Assembly: GCA_025642075.2 (NCBI GenBank)
Contig: JAODUO010001205.1
Coordinates: forward strand, 62,001-126,000
DNA length: 64,000 nucleotides
Origin: Ridgeia piscesae
Lineage: Eukaryota; Annelida; Polychaeta; Sabellida; Siboglinidae
Reading direction: 5' to 3'
The notes under the pieces are model-generated. The model was not told where the DNA came from, did no database searches, and saw only the letters and a program-made list of their open reading frames with translations. Positions 1 through 12,400 of this stretch are shown here, piece after piece; the first letter of the stretch is position 1, and every line of letters starts with the position of its first letter. The position numbers and the translations under genes were made by a program.

Positions 1-70
1 AAGTAGACATTTTTTCAACTGTTCAGTAATTTTTTTTGTTTTTTAAGTTAAATATTTTTCTCTTTTGTAG

Positions 71-1903
71 AACTCCCACATTCTGAAGAAGAACAAGAAG
101 AGGAAGCACCGACTCCAGTGGCTCCACCTGAAGTTGCACCAGTGTCGCCCCCTGTTATTGAGAAACCACCTGAAGAGTTGAAGCTAGTGTCGCCACCTAG
201 CATCAGAGCAGGACCTCGTAAAGTGTCTCCGCCCCCTGTTGCTGTCACTGATCCTGTCACAACGATGACATCACCTCCATCTCCACTCCAGGTGGCACCA
301 CCATCTCCCCTAGAGGTGGCACCACCATCTCCAGTCAAACTGTCATCTCCACTCCAGGTAGCACCACCAGTAGAGGTGGCGCCACCTGCTGAAGAAATAG
401 CGCCATCCACTGAGCAGAGGAGTAAAATGAAAGTGGAAACAACACGTTTAAACAAGGACAGGAATGATTCAGCCACAAACAGAGTACCACTTGGGATTAA
501 CGTAACGAAAGTGAAACCAGTGACGCTAGAGGTTCTACATACAGCCACTGAGGATGACCAGAAACCACGGAAGACATCAGAATCATCGAAGACAATCGAG
601 TCAACGGCAACACTTGAGGCGACGAAGAGAAATGAAGCAAAAGCAAATGAAAAGTTTGTGTCTGAAGTGACTTTGTGCGTCAACAGCAATGTCAAACCAA
701 AGTTGTCCTCTGAATTTCAGCTTGTGCCATCTGATAATGTCAACAAAGAATCCAACGTGACAGTGACAGGCACAAAAGTGGCACCGTTACAGAAGTCTGA
801 CTCACTTGTGTATCAGATGACACTTTCTCTCAACAAACCAAAGTCAGCAGGAGCAGTCGGTGCAAAGACACAAAATGCACATTCGTGGAAGTCATCGCCA
901 GTTCGCACGGGTGTAGGATCTGTGAAGGAGTCACCGTTCAAGCAGTCAGAGGCAGCTGGCAAACCTGTTGCATCATATGTGAAAGATCACAAATCAAACA
1001 CACCACGCAAGCCAGCTAGCTCTCCATTTGCTGTGAGTTACCTGAAATCAAAGTCCCCTGTGAGTCAGGTGACGGCGTCACTCAAATCAAACTCTGCACC
1101 TCCCCATGATGAGCACAGAGTACAATCGGGACGTAAGATAAATAAGCTGACGCCCACTTCGTGGCTTCACAAGTCCAGCGAGTCAAATGTGTCTACTAGA
1201 AAGGGTACTGCTGCATCAACAGAACCAGAGATGTCAACCAGCAAAAAGGTTAATCCGAAATTTGCTCAGATGCAGCAGAAATTTGCTGGGTCATCATCAT
1301 CTTCACCTACACCATCGAAGGACAGAAGTTTTGGGTCTGTTCACTCTGTGAAAAAAACGCAGCTAAAGTCAGATCTTTCGGTATCAAATTCAAAGGAGAA
1401 ACGTACACCTTCAAAATTAAATGATAACACTTCGTCAGAGACTGTGCACACAGCACAGGTGAATGGCTCGGCTGATGATGTCACGAAAGCGACTGCAGAG
1501 TCGACTAAATCATCCATCGTCGTACAGGTGACTGACAACAGCTCCGCCCTGGTGGTCGAACCACATGTGACAGGGCAAACCATTTCACTCGTGATCAACA
1601 ATGACAATCACGAAGATCCCATTTCTGTGATTCCACCTGGTGTTTCAATGACGCAGACATCTAAGACTGAAGAGGATATAATCTCGGTAAAGAAACCTGC
1701 ATCACCTGGCATTATGTCTGAAGCAGCGTTGTTGACAAAGACCAATGGCACGGTGGTGGAGACTAACAATAACACCTATGTGCAGTCACAGCCACAGAAG
1801 GCCAGCCCGCCCAAGTCAACCGACCCACCACAATTTGTGAAGAGGCTTCAAGACCAGACGATAATGGACGGGGACCAGGTCGTGTTTGTTGTTGAAATAA
1901 CAG
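71..1903 (+). CDS. MYLK: MYLK first visible exon: Pro/Ser/Thr-rich region and start of Ig1
   Basis: About 610 codons, open throughout, entered in phase 2 after the acceptor at 61-70 and left in phase 1 at GTAAGT (1904). The first ~100 codons are acidic and then proline-rich, with a repeated VAPPSP/LQVAPP motif encoded by a degenerate DNA repeat (about 270-400). This resembles the PEVK-like low-complexity N-terminal region of long MLCK/titin-family proteins. The middle is Ser/Thr/Lys-rich and probably disordered. The last ~35 codons begin Ig1 (PPQFVKRLQDQT, then DGDQVVFVVEITG). The B-strand Cys usual in Ig I-set domains is replaced by Val in Ig1, an oddity visible in the sequence. A long antisense ORF over 48-695 is only a shadow of this biased composition. 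Confidence 0.85.
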
Positions 1904-3387
1904 GTAAGTCAGCACCAGGCATGTCAGTAGTACTGAAGATTTGGTGTCATTGACTAGGTGTATCATTGAATGGGTGTATCATTGAATGGGTGTATCATTG
2001 AATTGGTTGTTTCATTGACTGGGTAGTGTACTTGAATTAATGGTGTCATTGAATGGGTGTATCATTGAATGGATGGTGTATTTGAATGAGTGGTTTCATT
2101 GAGTGGGTAGTTTCATTGAATAGATGGTGTCAATCATGATGTGGTATAATTCAAAGGTGGTGTCATTGAAGTGTTGTCTTATTGAATGGGTGGTGTAATT
2201 CAAGGGGGGAGGGTCATCTATGGGATGATATCATTTGATGGGTTGTCTTATTCAAGAGACAGAGATATTCAAGCTATGGTATTTGTGAAGTGGTAGTATT
2301 AATTTGGTCAGTGTTCACTTGGTGTCTCAACTAGAAACTTCACAAATCTGTTATCAGATCTTCACAAGTTCGTCCTTAGTGGATAGTTTGCATAAAATTT
2401 CCTTTATGTGATCAAAAAATCGTTCCTGGTTCTCATCATGGGATGATAGAAAAATGTGGATTTTCATGACCCCTTGCAGAAGAAACAAAGGGCAAATGTT
2501 TGCCTGTTGTTGCTTGTGTTCACCAGTCACCTGTGTGTAGGTGCTGAGCCAATGGAGGTGTGCTGGCTGTTGTTGCTTGTGTTCACCAGTCACATGTGTG
2601 TAGGTGCTGAGCCAATGGAGGTGTGCTGGCTGTTGTTGCTTGTGTTCACCAGTCACCTGTGTGTAGGTGCTGAGCCCATGGAGGTGTGCTGGCTGTTGTT
2701 GCTTGTGTTCACCAGTCACCTGTGTGTAGGTGCTGAGCCCATGGAGGTGTGCTGGCTGTTGTTGCTTGTGTTCACCAGTCACCTGTGTGTAGGTGCTGAG
2801 CCCATGGAGGTGTGCTGGCTGTTGTTGCTTGTGTTCACCAGTCACCTGTGTGTAGGTGCTGAGCCCATGGAGGTGTGCTGGCTGTTGTTGCTTGTGTTCA
2901 CCAGTCACCTGTGTGTAGGTGCTGAGCCCATGGAGGTGTGCTGGCTGCATGAGCAGCAGGAGATACAGCGAGACAGCAAAATCTTCCAGTTCATATCTGA
3001 AGGCAACATCCACAAACTGATCTTGGCCGAGGCTTATCCCGAGGATTCCGGGATGTATGTGTGTGAGGTGTACAACGATTACGGAGATGAGGACACGACC
3101 TGTGTGTTGACTATCACAGGTACGCACCACTGTAGTATTGTCCAGGTGTTGTTGCTCAAATTGTCCATGATGGACAGCAGAGAGAGAGCCCAGCTCACCA
3201 AGTGTCACTTCCTCTCTCCATTCTTATTAAGTGTACTTAATGTAAATACAGAATTAGACATTTGCCTGTAGTTAGAGGTTCTCCCAATATAATGATGTCA
3301 TTTATATATATTATGTTATGTATAGTACATACTGTGTATGTATATATATATATATATATATATATACATACTATATATATATATATG

Positions 3388-3418
<31 letters not shown>

Positions 3419-6400
3419 AACATGTTAAGTTTGTCTTGGTTGGTAGATGTGTTATGAGCTGTCACAGGAATAATGATGTTGTCCTCCAACTGTCCTGTGT
3501 GGACAACTGGACATGTGCCTTTGTTGTGCACATCTGTGTCTAGACCTATGTCCATCTCTCACTGTCCATCTGTGTCTAGACCTATGTCCATCTGTGTCTA
3601 GATCTATGTCCATCTGTGTCTAGACCTATGTCCATCTGTGTCTAGACCTATGTCCATCTGTGTCTAGACCTATGTCCATCTCTCACTGTCCATCTGTGTA
3701 TTGATCTGTTTGTACATCTGTCCATTTGTCTCTTTGTTTATCTGTACATCCTTCTGTCAGTCTGTCTGTATGATTGTCAGTCCATCCTTCTGTCAGTCTG
3801 TCTATGATTGTCGTCCATCCTTCTGTCCTCTGTTGTCTGTCAGTCCATCTTGTCAGTCTGTCTGTATGATTGTCAGTCCATCCTTCTGTCAGTCTGTCTG
3901 TATGATTGTCAGTCCATCCTTCTGTCAGTCTGTCTGTATGATTGTCAGTCCATCCTTCTGTCAGTCTGTCTGTATGATTGTCTGTCCATCATTCTGTCTG
4001 TCTGCCTATGTGTCTGTCTGTCCTCTTTGTCTGTCAATCCATCTTTCTGTCCATCCATCTGTCCATCTCACATGTCATCTTGTCTCCCAGAAGCCCAGGA
4101 GGAGCCGCCTACAGCTGTCTTCAGCAACACACCAACCAACAACCAGTGCCACGCCGCAGACGAACCTGGTAAGGAAGGACCTTCTGCTAACACTCTTCAC
4201 AAATATACTACAAAACACCTACATTAATCTGATGTTATTCCTTATTATATATATTAACATTATAACAAAATGAGATATATTAATCAGTCATTATTGATAC
4301 TAACATGTCTGTGTTTACCTGGTTGCCCTAGATGCAGTAGCATATGATGGGGTTGTGGAACCTGACCCAGGATTCTTCCCACCAGAGTTTGTGAAACGAC
4401 CAAAGTCAGAAACTGTTGATGAGGGTGCACCTGCAAAATTTATGTGCGAGGTTGATGCGAACCCTCAACCCAAGGTTGAATGGACAAAGAACGGTGTTCT
4501 AATTGAGTCAGACGGACACTTCAAGGTATGAGATCCTTCACTCATTTGTTGTGTTTACAAATATAGTTTTCTAAGGCAGGCCCTCATCAAACCTCCACCA
4601 GCACAACAGATATTGATACATATGTGAGGCTCATGCAATGCCAGCATCAACATGACATTATGGAACACCACAAATTATGCACACCACATAAATGTAGATT
4701 TGCATAGCAAAGTTTAACTTCATTATCTAGAATCACCTACTGAACTGACAGTTTTTTCTTCAGATATGCAACGTTTCACATATGCAACTTTCAAACTATG
4801 GACACTGTGTGGCTATGTTAAACAGACTTGGTCATAATTAAACACAATTTAGCTGATGGTATATCACCAGCTTATAAAATATTATTGTAGTACTAAGAAA
4901 AATGTGTAAATAAAATAAATAGTAATAAATGAGTCATGTAATTGCTGTGTGTTCTGCAAGGTGTGGGGAGATGGGTATCGGTTCAACCTTGAGATCCCAA
5001 GGTCATCGGCAGGTGATGCTGGCAGATACGTTTGCACAGTTCACAACTCAGAGGGCACGGAGAAAGCTGGGGTCAGTCTGGTTGTCAAGGCAACGACTGA
5101 AGTGTCACGCACATCTGATTTTAGATCTGTTCTGAAGAGATCTGGGTATGTGATCCACTGTTGTACTTTATGATCACTGCACTTTGCAGTCTTGAGAAAT
5201 GGTTAAATGATAACCCAAGTATGTTATTATGTTAAAATAAGTATTCCATTTTATTCATTCAGCTGTATAAATAATATCAACAGTATTTTAAGACTATATA
5301 TGTAAAGGAATAATTTTGTAGTGAATGCAGTGTGGCTGAATGCTTCCCAGAAAAACTGAGTTGGGTCTGTAATGAACAAGTGTGTCCAAGGTGAAACAGG
5401 AAGCACTACCAGTCATCCTTCGGCTCGGTGTTGTGCTGTATGAGAACTGAATGTCTAAAGACAATAAGAACAACTGCACCTGAATCCTGAGGCAGACTGA
5501 CATTTGTAATAATGATGTTATGAATACTTCATAGAGGACATTTTACCGTACATGCTCTAAATGTGTTATCTGTAATTAAAATATATCCTCGCCACACTCA
5601 GGTCAAAGTTCAGCCAGAATGCCCAGCAACAGGAAGTTCCCGAACAGGAGCATGAGCAGCATGACTTCCGCACAGTGCTGAAGCGTCACGTTGACACGAA
5701 GCAGCGACCTAAGTTCATCAGGGAACTCGAGGACTTAACGTCTGTTGAAGGTGACACAGTGACACTGCAGTGTCAGGTCGTCGGAGTGCCACCCCCCACA
5801 ATTTCATGGTTTGTGGGAAAGAAAGAAATCAAGGTATGACTGTAGTAGACGTTCTAAGAAACTAAACGAATGAGAAATTGAGTATGCTTTAAAGGATTCC
5901 TATCTTAAATCACCTGTGTTGAAATTAAATTGGTTAAATTAAATTTTGTTTTTACTTTTTATTCCAGATTTTTAACAAATGTTTAGGAGTGCCTTTGATT
6001 TACGCAGATGGTGCCACCATTCACAGGATTAGTATTTATTCCTAGTAGTGACATGGAAACTGCCTGTATAGTGTCATATGTCCAGCCAGTATAGAACATT
6101 CCTACAATTATTGCATTGTGTTGTCAAAGTTAATAAGAACTGTTTGGGTAAAGATAGAAACTATAGGTGCATTCAGTGGTCAGCAACTGTCCAGCCAGAA
6201 GACATCACTGTTGTGTGTAGGAATGTTAGATCACAATACTGTTACTGATAGTTCTTTAACAAGGAATGGGTGAACATAATTTTATTTATGTATAAGATAT
6301 TATTCTGTATTATTTTATGTTTGTCATTGCTTACAGGAGTCGAAGTACTTCCATATGATATATGAGGGTGGGGTGGCCTCACTGGCCATCGCTGAAGGTC

Positions 6401-9400
6401 TATGCTGAGGATGAGGGTGAATACACTTGCAGGGCGACAAACACTGCCGGCACAGTCGAAACTCACTGTGACATCTTTGTGCAAGGTATTTCACCCTGTC
6501 CATCCAGTTAAATGATTGGAGACGTTTGCTGAATGAATACCATTTTTATTGATTTGATTAAACGTGTATGCCTTGCTTCTATCTAACCATATTTCAAATT
6601 TCAAAGCTTAACACTTTCCAGGATAAATTGGTGTTAAATTTATGTTTAATTTTTGTAACATTATAGTGTAAGTAACTTAATTTGTTGTGTTTGTGACAGA
6701 GAATTCATCAGAGCCGCTGGTAGCACCTGACACTGTCTCCAAAGACCACCGTCTTTCCCTGACACTAGACAAGGATGAACCTCCTTTTATTGAGGACTTG
6801 TCCCCAGAGAATGTTCAAGTCTTGCGTGGGACAACGTTCCAACTGCGTGGAAAGTTTGCCGGTGAACCACGTCCACACATACAGTGGACGAAAGAGAAGA
6901 AGGAACTAACAGCAGGTAGACTGTGGGAGAGTTACATGGGCTCAGTCCTTTGTTCATCCTTGTCATCAGCCATTCTGGACATCATTCATTCCATCCATAC
7001 AATCATTCATTCAATAACTAATTAATTAATTGCTTCATTAATCCCTAGGGTAGTTACCAGGTTAGCTGTGTGATGTGTCTGTCGTCCATGTCCTCAGTCA
7101 GGGTAGTTACCAGGTTAGCTGTGTGATGTGTCTGTCGTCCATGTCCTCAGTCAGGGTAGTTACCAGGTTAGCTGTGTGATTTTGTTCTGTCGTCCATGTC
7201 CTCAGTCAGGGTAGTTACCAGGTTAGCTGTGTGATGTGTCTGTCGTCCATGTCCTCAGTCAGGGTAGTTACCAGGTTAGCTGTTTTGTGATGTGTCTGTC
7301 GTCCATGTCCTCAGTCAGGGTAGTTACCAGGTTAGCTTTGTGATGTGATGTGTCTGTCGTCCATGTCCTCAGTCAGGGTAGTTACCAGGTTAGCTGTTTT
7401 TGATGTGTCTGTCGTCCATGTCCTCAGTCAGGGTAGTTACCAGGTTAGCTGTGTGATGTGTCTGTCGTCCATGTCCTCAGTCAGGGTAGTTACCAGGTTA
7501 GCTGTGTGATGTGTCTGTCGCCCATGTCCTCAGTCAGGGTAGTTACCAGGTTAGCTGTGTGATGTGTCTGTCGTCCATGTCCTCAGTCAGGGTAGTTACC
7601 AGGTTAGCTGTATGATGTGATGTGTCTGTCGTCCATGTCCTCAGTCAGGGTAGTTACCAGGTTAGCTGTGTGATGTGTCTGTCGTCCATGTCCTCAGTCA
7701 GGGTAGTTACCAGGTTAGCTGGGGTGATGTGTCTGTCGTCCATGTCCTCAGTCAGGGTAGTTACCAGGTTAGCTGTGTGATGTGTCTGTCGTCCATGTCC
7801 TCAGTCAGGGTAGTTACCAGGTTAGCTGTGTGATGTGTCTGTCGTCCATGTCCTCAGTCAGGGTAGTTACCAGGTTAGCTGTGTGATGTGTCTGTCGTCC
7901 ATGTCCTCAGTCAGGGTAGTTACCAGGTTAGCTGTGTGATGTGTCTGTCGCCATGTCCTCAGTCAGGGTAGTTACCAGGTTAGCTGTGTGATGTGTCTGT
8001 CGTCCATGTCCTCAGTCAGGGTAGTTACCAGGTTAGCTGTGTGATGTGTCTGTCGTCCATGTCCTCAGTCAGGGTAGTTACCAGGTTAGCTGTGTGATGT
8101 GATGTGTCTGTCGTCCATGTCCTCAGTCAGGGTAGTTACCAGGTTAGCTGTGTGATGTGTCTGTCGTCCATGTCCTCAGTCAGGGTAGTTACCAGGTTAG
8201 CTGTGTGATGTGTCTGTCGTCCATGTCCTCAGTCAGGGTAGTTACCAGGTTAGCTGTGTGATGTGTCTGTCGTCCATGTCCTCAGTCAGGGTAGTTACCA
8301 GGTTAGCTATTTGTGATGTGTCTGTCGTCCATGTCCTCAGTCAGGGTAGTTACCAGGTTAGCTGTGTGATGTGTCTGTCGTCCATGTCCTCAGTCAGGGT
8401 AGTTACCAGGTTAGCTTTTTGTGATGTGTCTGTCGTCCATGTCCTCAGTCAGGGTAGTTACCAGGTTATTTTCTGGTCATGTCATGGTGTGATTTTGTGT
8501 GTCGCTCCATGTCCTCAGTCAGGGTAGTTACCAGGTTAGCTGTGTGATGTGATGTGTCTGTCGTCCATGTCCTCAGTCAGGGTAGTTACCAGGTTAGCTG
8601 TGTGATGTGATGTGTCTGTCGTCCATGTCCTCAGTCAGGGTAGTTACCAGGTTAGCTTTTTGTGATGTGTCTGTCGTCCATGTCCTCAGTCAGGGTAGTT
8701 ACCAGGTTAGCTGTGTGATGTGTCTGTCGTCCATGTCCTCAGTCAGGGTAGTTACCAGGTTAGCTTTTTGTGATGTGTCTGTCGTCCATGTCCTCAGTCA
8801 GGGTAGTTACCAGGTTAGCTTTTTGTGATGTGTCTGTCGTCCATGTCCTCAGTCAGGGTAGTTACCAGGTTAGCTGTGTGATGTGTCTGTCGTCCATGTC
8901 CTCAGTCAGGGTAGTTACCAGGTTAGCTGTGTGATGTGTCTGTCGTCCATGTCCTCAGTCAGGGTAGTTACCAGGTTAGCTGTGTGATGTGTCTGTCGTC
9001 CATGTCCTCAGTCAGGGTAGTTACCAGGTTAGCTGTGTGATGTGTCTGTCGTCCATGTCCTCAGTCAGGGTAGTTACCAGGTTAGCTGTGTGATGTGTCT
9101 GTCGTCCATGTCCTCAGTCAGGGTAGTTACCAGGTTAGCTGTATGATGTGATGTGTCTGTCGTCCATGTCCTCAGTCAGGGTAGTTACCAGGTTAGCTGT
9201 ATGATGTGATGTGTCTGTCGTCCATGTCCTCAGTCAGGGTAGTTACCAGGTTAGCTGTATGATGTGATGTGTCTGTCGTCCATGTCCTCAGTCAGGGTAG
9301 TTACCAGGTTAGCTGTGTGATGTGATGTGTCTGTCGTCCATGTCCTCAGTCAGGGTAGTTACCAGGTTAGCTGTGTGATGTGTCTGTCGTCCATGTCCTC

Positions 9401-12400
9401 AGTCAGGGTAGTTACCAGGTTAGCTGTGTGATGTGTCTGTCGTCCCATGTCCTCAGTCAGGGTAGTTACCAGGTTAGCTGTGTGATGTGTCTGTCGTCCA
9501 TGTCCTCAGTCAGGGTAGTTACCAGGTTAGCTTGTGTGTGATGTGTCTGTCGTCCATGTCCTCAGTCAGGGTAGTTACCAGGTTAGCTGTGTGTGTGTCT
9601 GTCGTCCATGTCCTCAGTCAGGGTAGTTACCAGGTTAGCTGTGTTTATGTGTCTGTCGTCCATGTCCTCAGTCAGGGTAGTTACCAGGTTAGCTGTGTGA
9701 TGTGTCTGTCGTCCATGTCCTCAGTCGGTAGTTACCAGGGTAGCTGTGGACTGGTCTGTCATGTCCATCAGGGTAGTACCAGGTTAGCTGTGATGTGTCT
9801 GTCGTCCATGTCCTCAGTCAGGGTAGTTACCAGGTTAGCTTGTGTGATGTGTCTGTCGTCCATGTCCTCAGTCAGGGTAGTTACCAGGTTAGCTTTTTGT
9901 GATGTGTCTGTCGTCCATGTCCTCAGTCAGGGTAGTTACCAGGTTAGCTGTGTGATGTGTTTTGTCGTCCATGTCCTCAGTCAGGGTAGTTACCAGGTTA
10001 GCTGTGTGATGTGTCTGTCGTCCATGTCCTCAGTCAGGGTAGTTACCAGGGTAGCTGTGATGTGTTCTGTCGTCCATGTCCTCAGTCAGGGTAGTTACCA
10101 GGGTTAGCTGTGTGATGTGTCTGTCGTCCATGTCCTCAGTCAGGGTAGTTACCAGGTTAGCTTTTTGTGATGTGTCTGTCGTCCATGTCCTCAGTCAGGG
10201 TAGTTACCAGGTTAGCTTTTTGTGATGTGTCTGTCGTCCATGTCCTCAGTCAGGGTAGTTACCAGGTTAGCTGTGTGATGTGTCTGTCGTCCATGTCCTC
10301 AGTCAGGGTAGTTACCAGGTTAGCTTTTTGTGATGTGTCTGTCGTCCATGTCCTCAGTCAGGGTAGTTACCAGGTAGCTTTTTGTGATGTGTCTGTCGTC
10401 CATGTCCTCAGTCAGGGTAGTTACCAGGTTAGCTGTGTGATGTGTCTGTCGTCCATGTCCTCAGTCAGGGTAGTTACCAGGTTAGCTGTGTGATGTGTCT
10501 GTCGTCCATGTCCTCAGTCAGGGTAGTTACCAGGTTAGCTGTGTGATGTGATGTGTCTGTCGTCCATGTCCTCAGTCAGGGTAGTTACCAGGTTAGCTGT
10601 GTGATGTGATGTGTCTGTCGTCCATGTCCTCAGTCAGGGTAGTTACCAGGTTAGCTGTGTGATTTTGTCTGTCGTCCCCTGTCCTCAGTCAGGGTAGTTA
10701 CCAGGTTAGCTTTTGTTTATGTGTCTGTCGTCCATGTCCTCAGTCAGGGTAGTTACCAGGTAGCTTTTTGTGATGTGTCTGTCGTCCATGTCCTCAGTCA
10801 GGGTAGTTACCAGGTTAGCTGTGTGATGTGTCTGTCGCCCATGTCCTCAGTCAGGGTAGTTACCAGGTTAGCTGGTTTTTGATGTGTCTGTCGTCCATGT
10901 CCTCAGTCAGGGTAGTTACCAGGTTAGCTTTTTGTGATGTGTCTGTCGTCCATGTCCTCAGTCAGGGTAGTTACCAGGTTAGCTTTTTGTGATGTGTCTG
11001 TCGTCCATGTCCTCAGTCAGGGTAGTTACCAGGTTAGCTTTTGTGATGTGTCTGTCGTCCATGTCCTCAGTCAGGGTAGTTACCAGGTTAGCTGTGATTT
11101 ATGTGTCTGTCGTCCATGTCCTCAGTCAGGGTAGTTACCAGGTTAGCTGTGTGATGTGCTGTGTCTGTCCTCCATTTACCTACTTATTGTGTCTGTCTCC
11201 ATGTGCTTAGATTACAACTGTTGACTGTCTGTCGTCCATGTCATCAGTCAGGGTAGATTACCCAGGTACTGTTGTTGTCTGTCGACCATGTTAGTCAGGG
11301 TGTTACCAGGTTAGCTGTGTGATGTGCTCGTCCATGTCCTCAGTCAGGGTAGTTACCAGGTTAGCTGTATGATCTGTTGTCGTGCATGTCTCAGTCGGGT
11401 ATTACCAAGGTGTGAAGTGTCATTGTCAGCCAGTCGGTAGTTACCAGGTTAGCTGTTGTGTTCTGTGTCCATGTCCTCAGTCAGGGAGTTACCAGGTTAG
11501 CTGTGATGATGTGTCTGTCGTCCATGTCCTCAGTAGGGTAGTTACCAGGTTAGCTGTGTGATGTGTCTGTCCCATGTCCTCAGTCAGGGTAGTTACCAGG
11601 TTAGCTGTGTGATGTGATGTGTCTGTCGCATGTCCTCAGTCAGGGTAGTTACCAGGTTAGCATGTGAGTGATGTGTCTGTCGACCATGTCCTCAGTCAGG
11701 TAGTTACCAGGTTAGCTGTGTGATGTGTCTGTCGTCCATGTCCTCAGTCAGGGTAGTTACCAGGTTAGCTGTGTGATGTGTCTGTCGTCCATGTCCTCAG
11801 TCAGGGTAGTTACCAGGTTAGCTGTGTGATGTGATGTGTCTGTCGTCCATGTCCTCAGTCAGGGTAGTTACCAGGTTAGCTGTGTGATGTGTCTGTCGTC
11901 CATGTCCTCAGTCAGGGTAGTTACCAGGTTAGCTGTGTGATGTGTCTGTCGCCCATGTCCTCAGTCAGGGTAGTTACCAGGTTAGCTGTGTGATGTGTCT
12001 GTCGCCCATGTCCTCAGTCAGGGTAGTTACCAGGTTAGCTGTGTGATGTGTCTGTCGTCCATGTCCTCAGTCAGGGTAGTTACCAGGTTAGCTGTATGAT
12101 GTGATGTGTCTGTCGTCCATGTCCTCAGTCAGGGTAGTTACCAGGTTAGCTGTGTGATGTGTCTGTCACCCATGTCCTCAGTCAGGGTAGTTACCAGGTT
12201 AGCTGTGTGATGTGTCTGTCGTCCATGTCCTCAGTCAGGGTAGTTACCAGGGTAGCTGTGTGATGTGTCTGTCGTCCATGTCCTCAGTCAGGGTAGTTAC
12301 CAGGTTAGCTGTGTGATGTGTCTGTCGTCCATGTCCTCAGTCAGGGTAGTTACCAGGTTAGCTGTATGATGTGATGTGTCTGTCGTCCATGTCCTCAGTC

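Noticed and set aside
48..695. 215-codon minus-strand ORF opposite the first MYLK exon
   Set aside because: Antisense shadow of a Pro/Ser/Thr-rich coding exon; low-complexity Ser/Gly composition and no splice or homology support.
2354..3208. 284-codon minus-strand ORF with repeated QQQPAHLHGLSTY
   Set aside because: Produced by the 63-bp periodicity (a multiple of 3) and opposite to MYLK exon 2.
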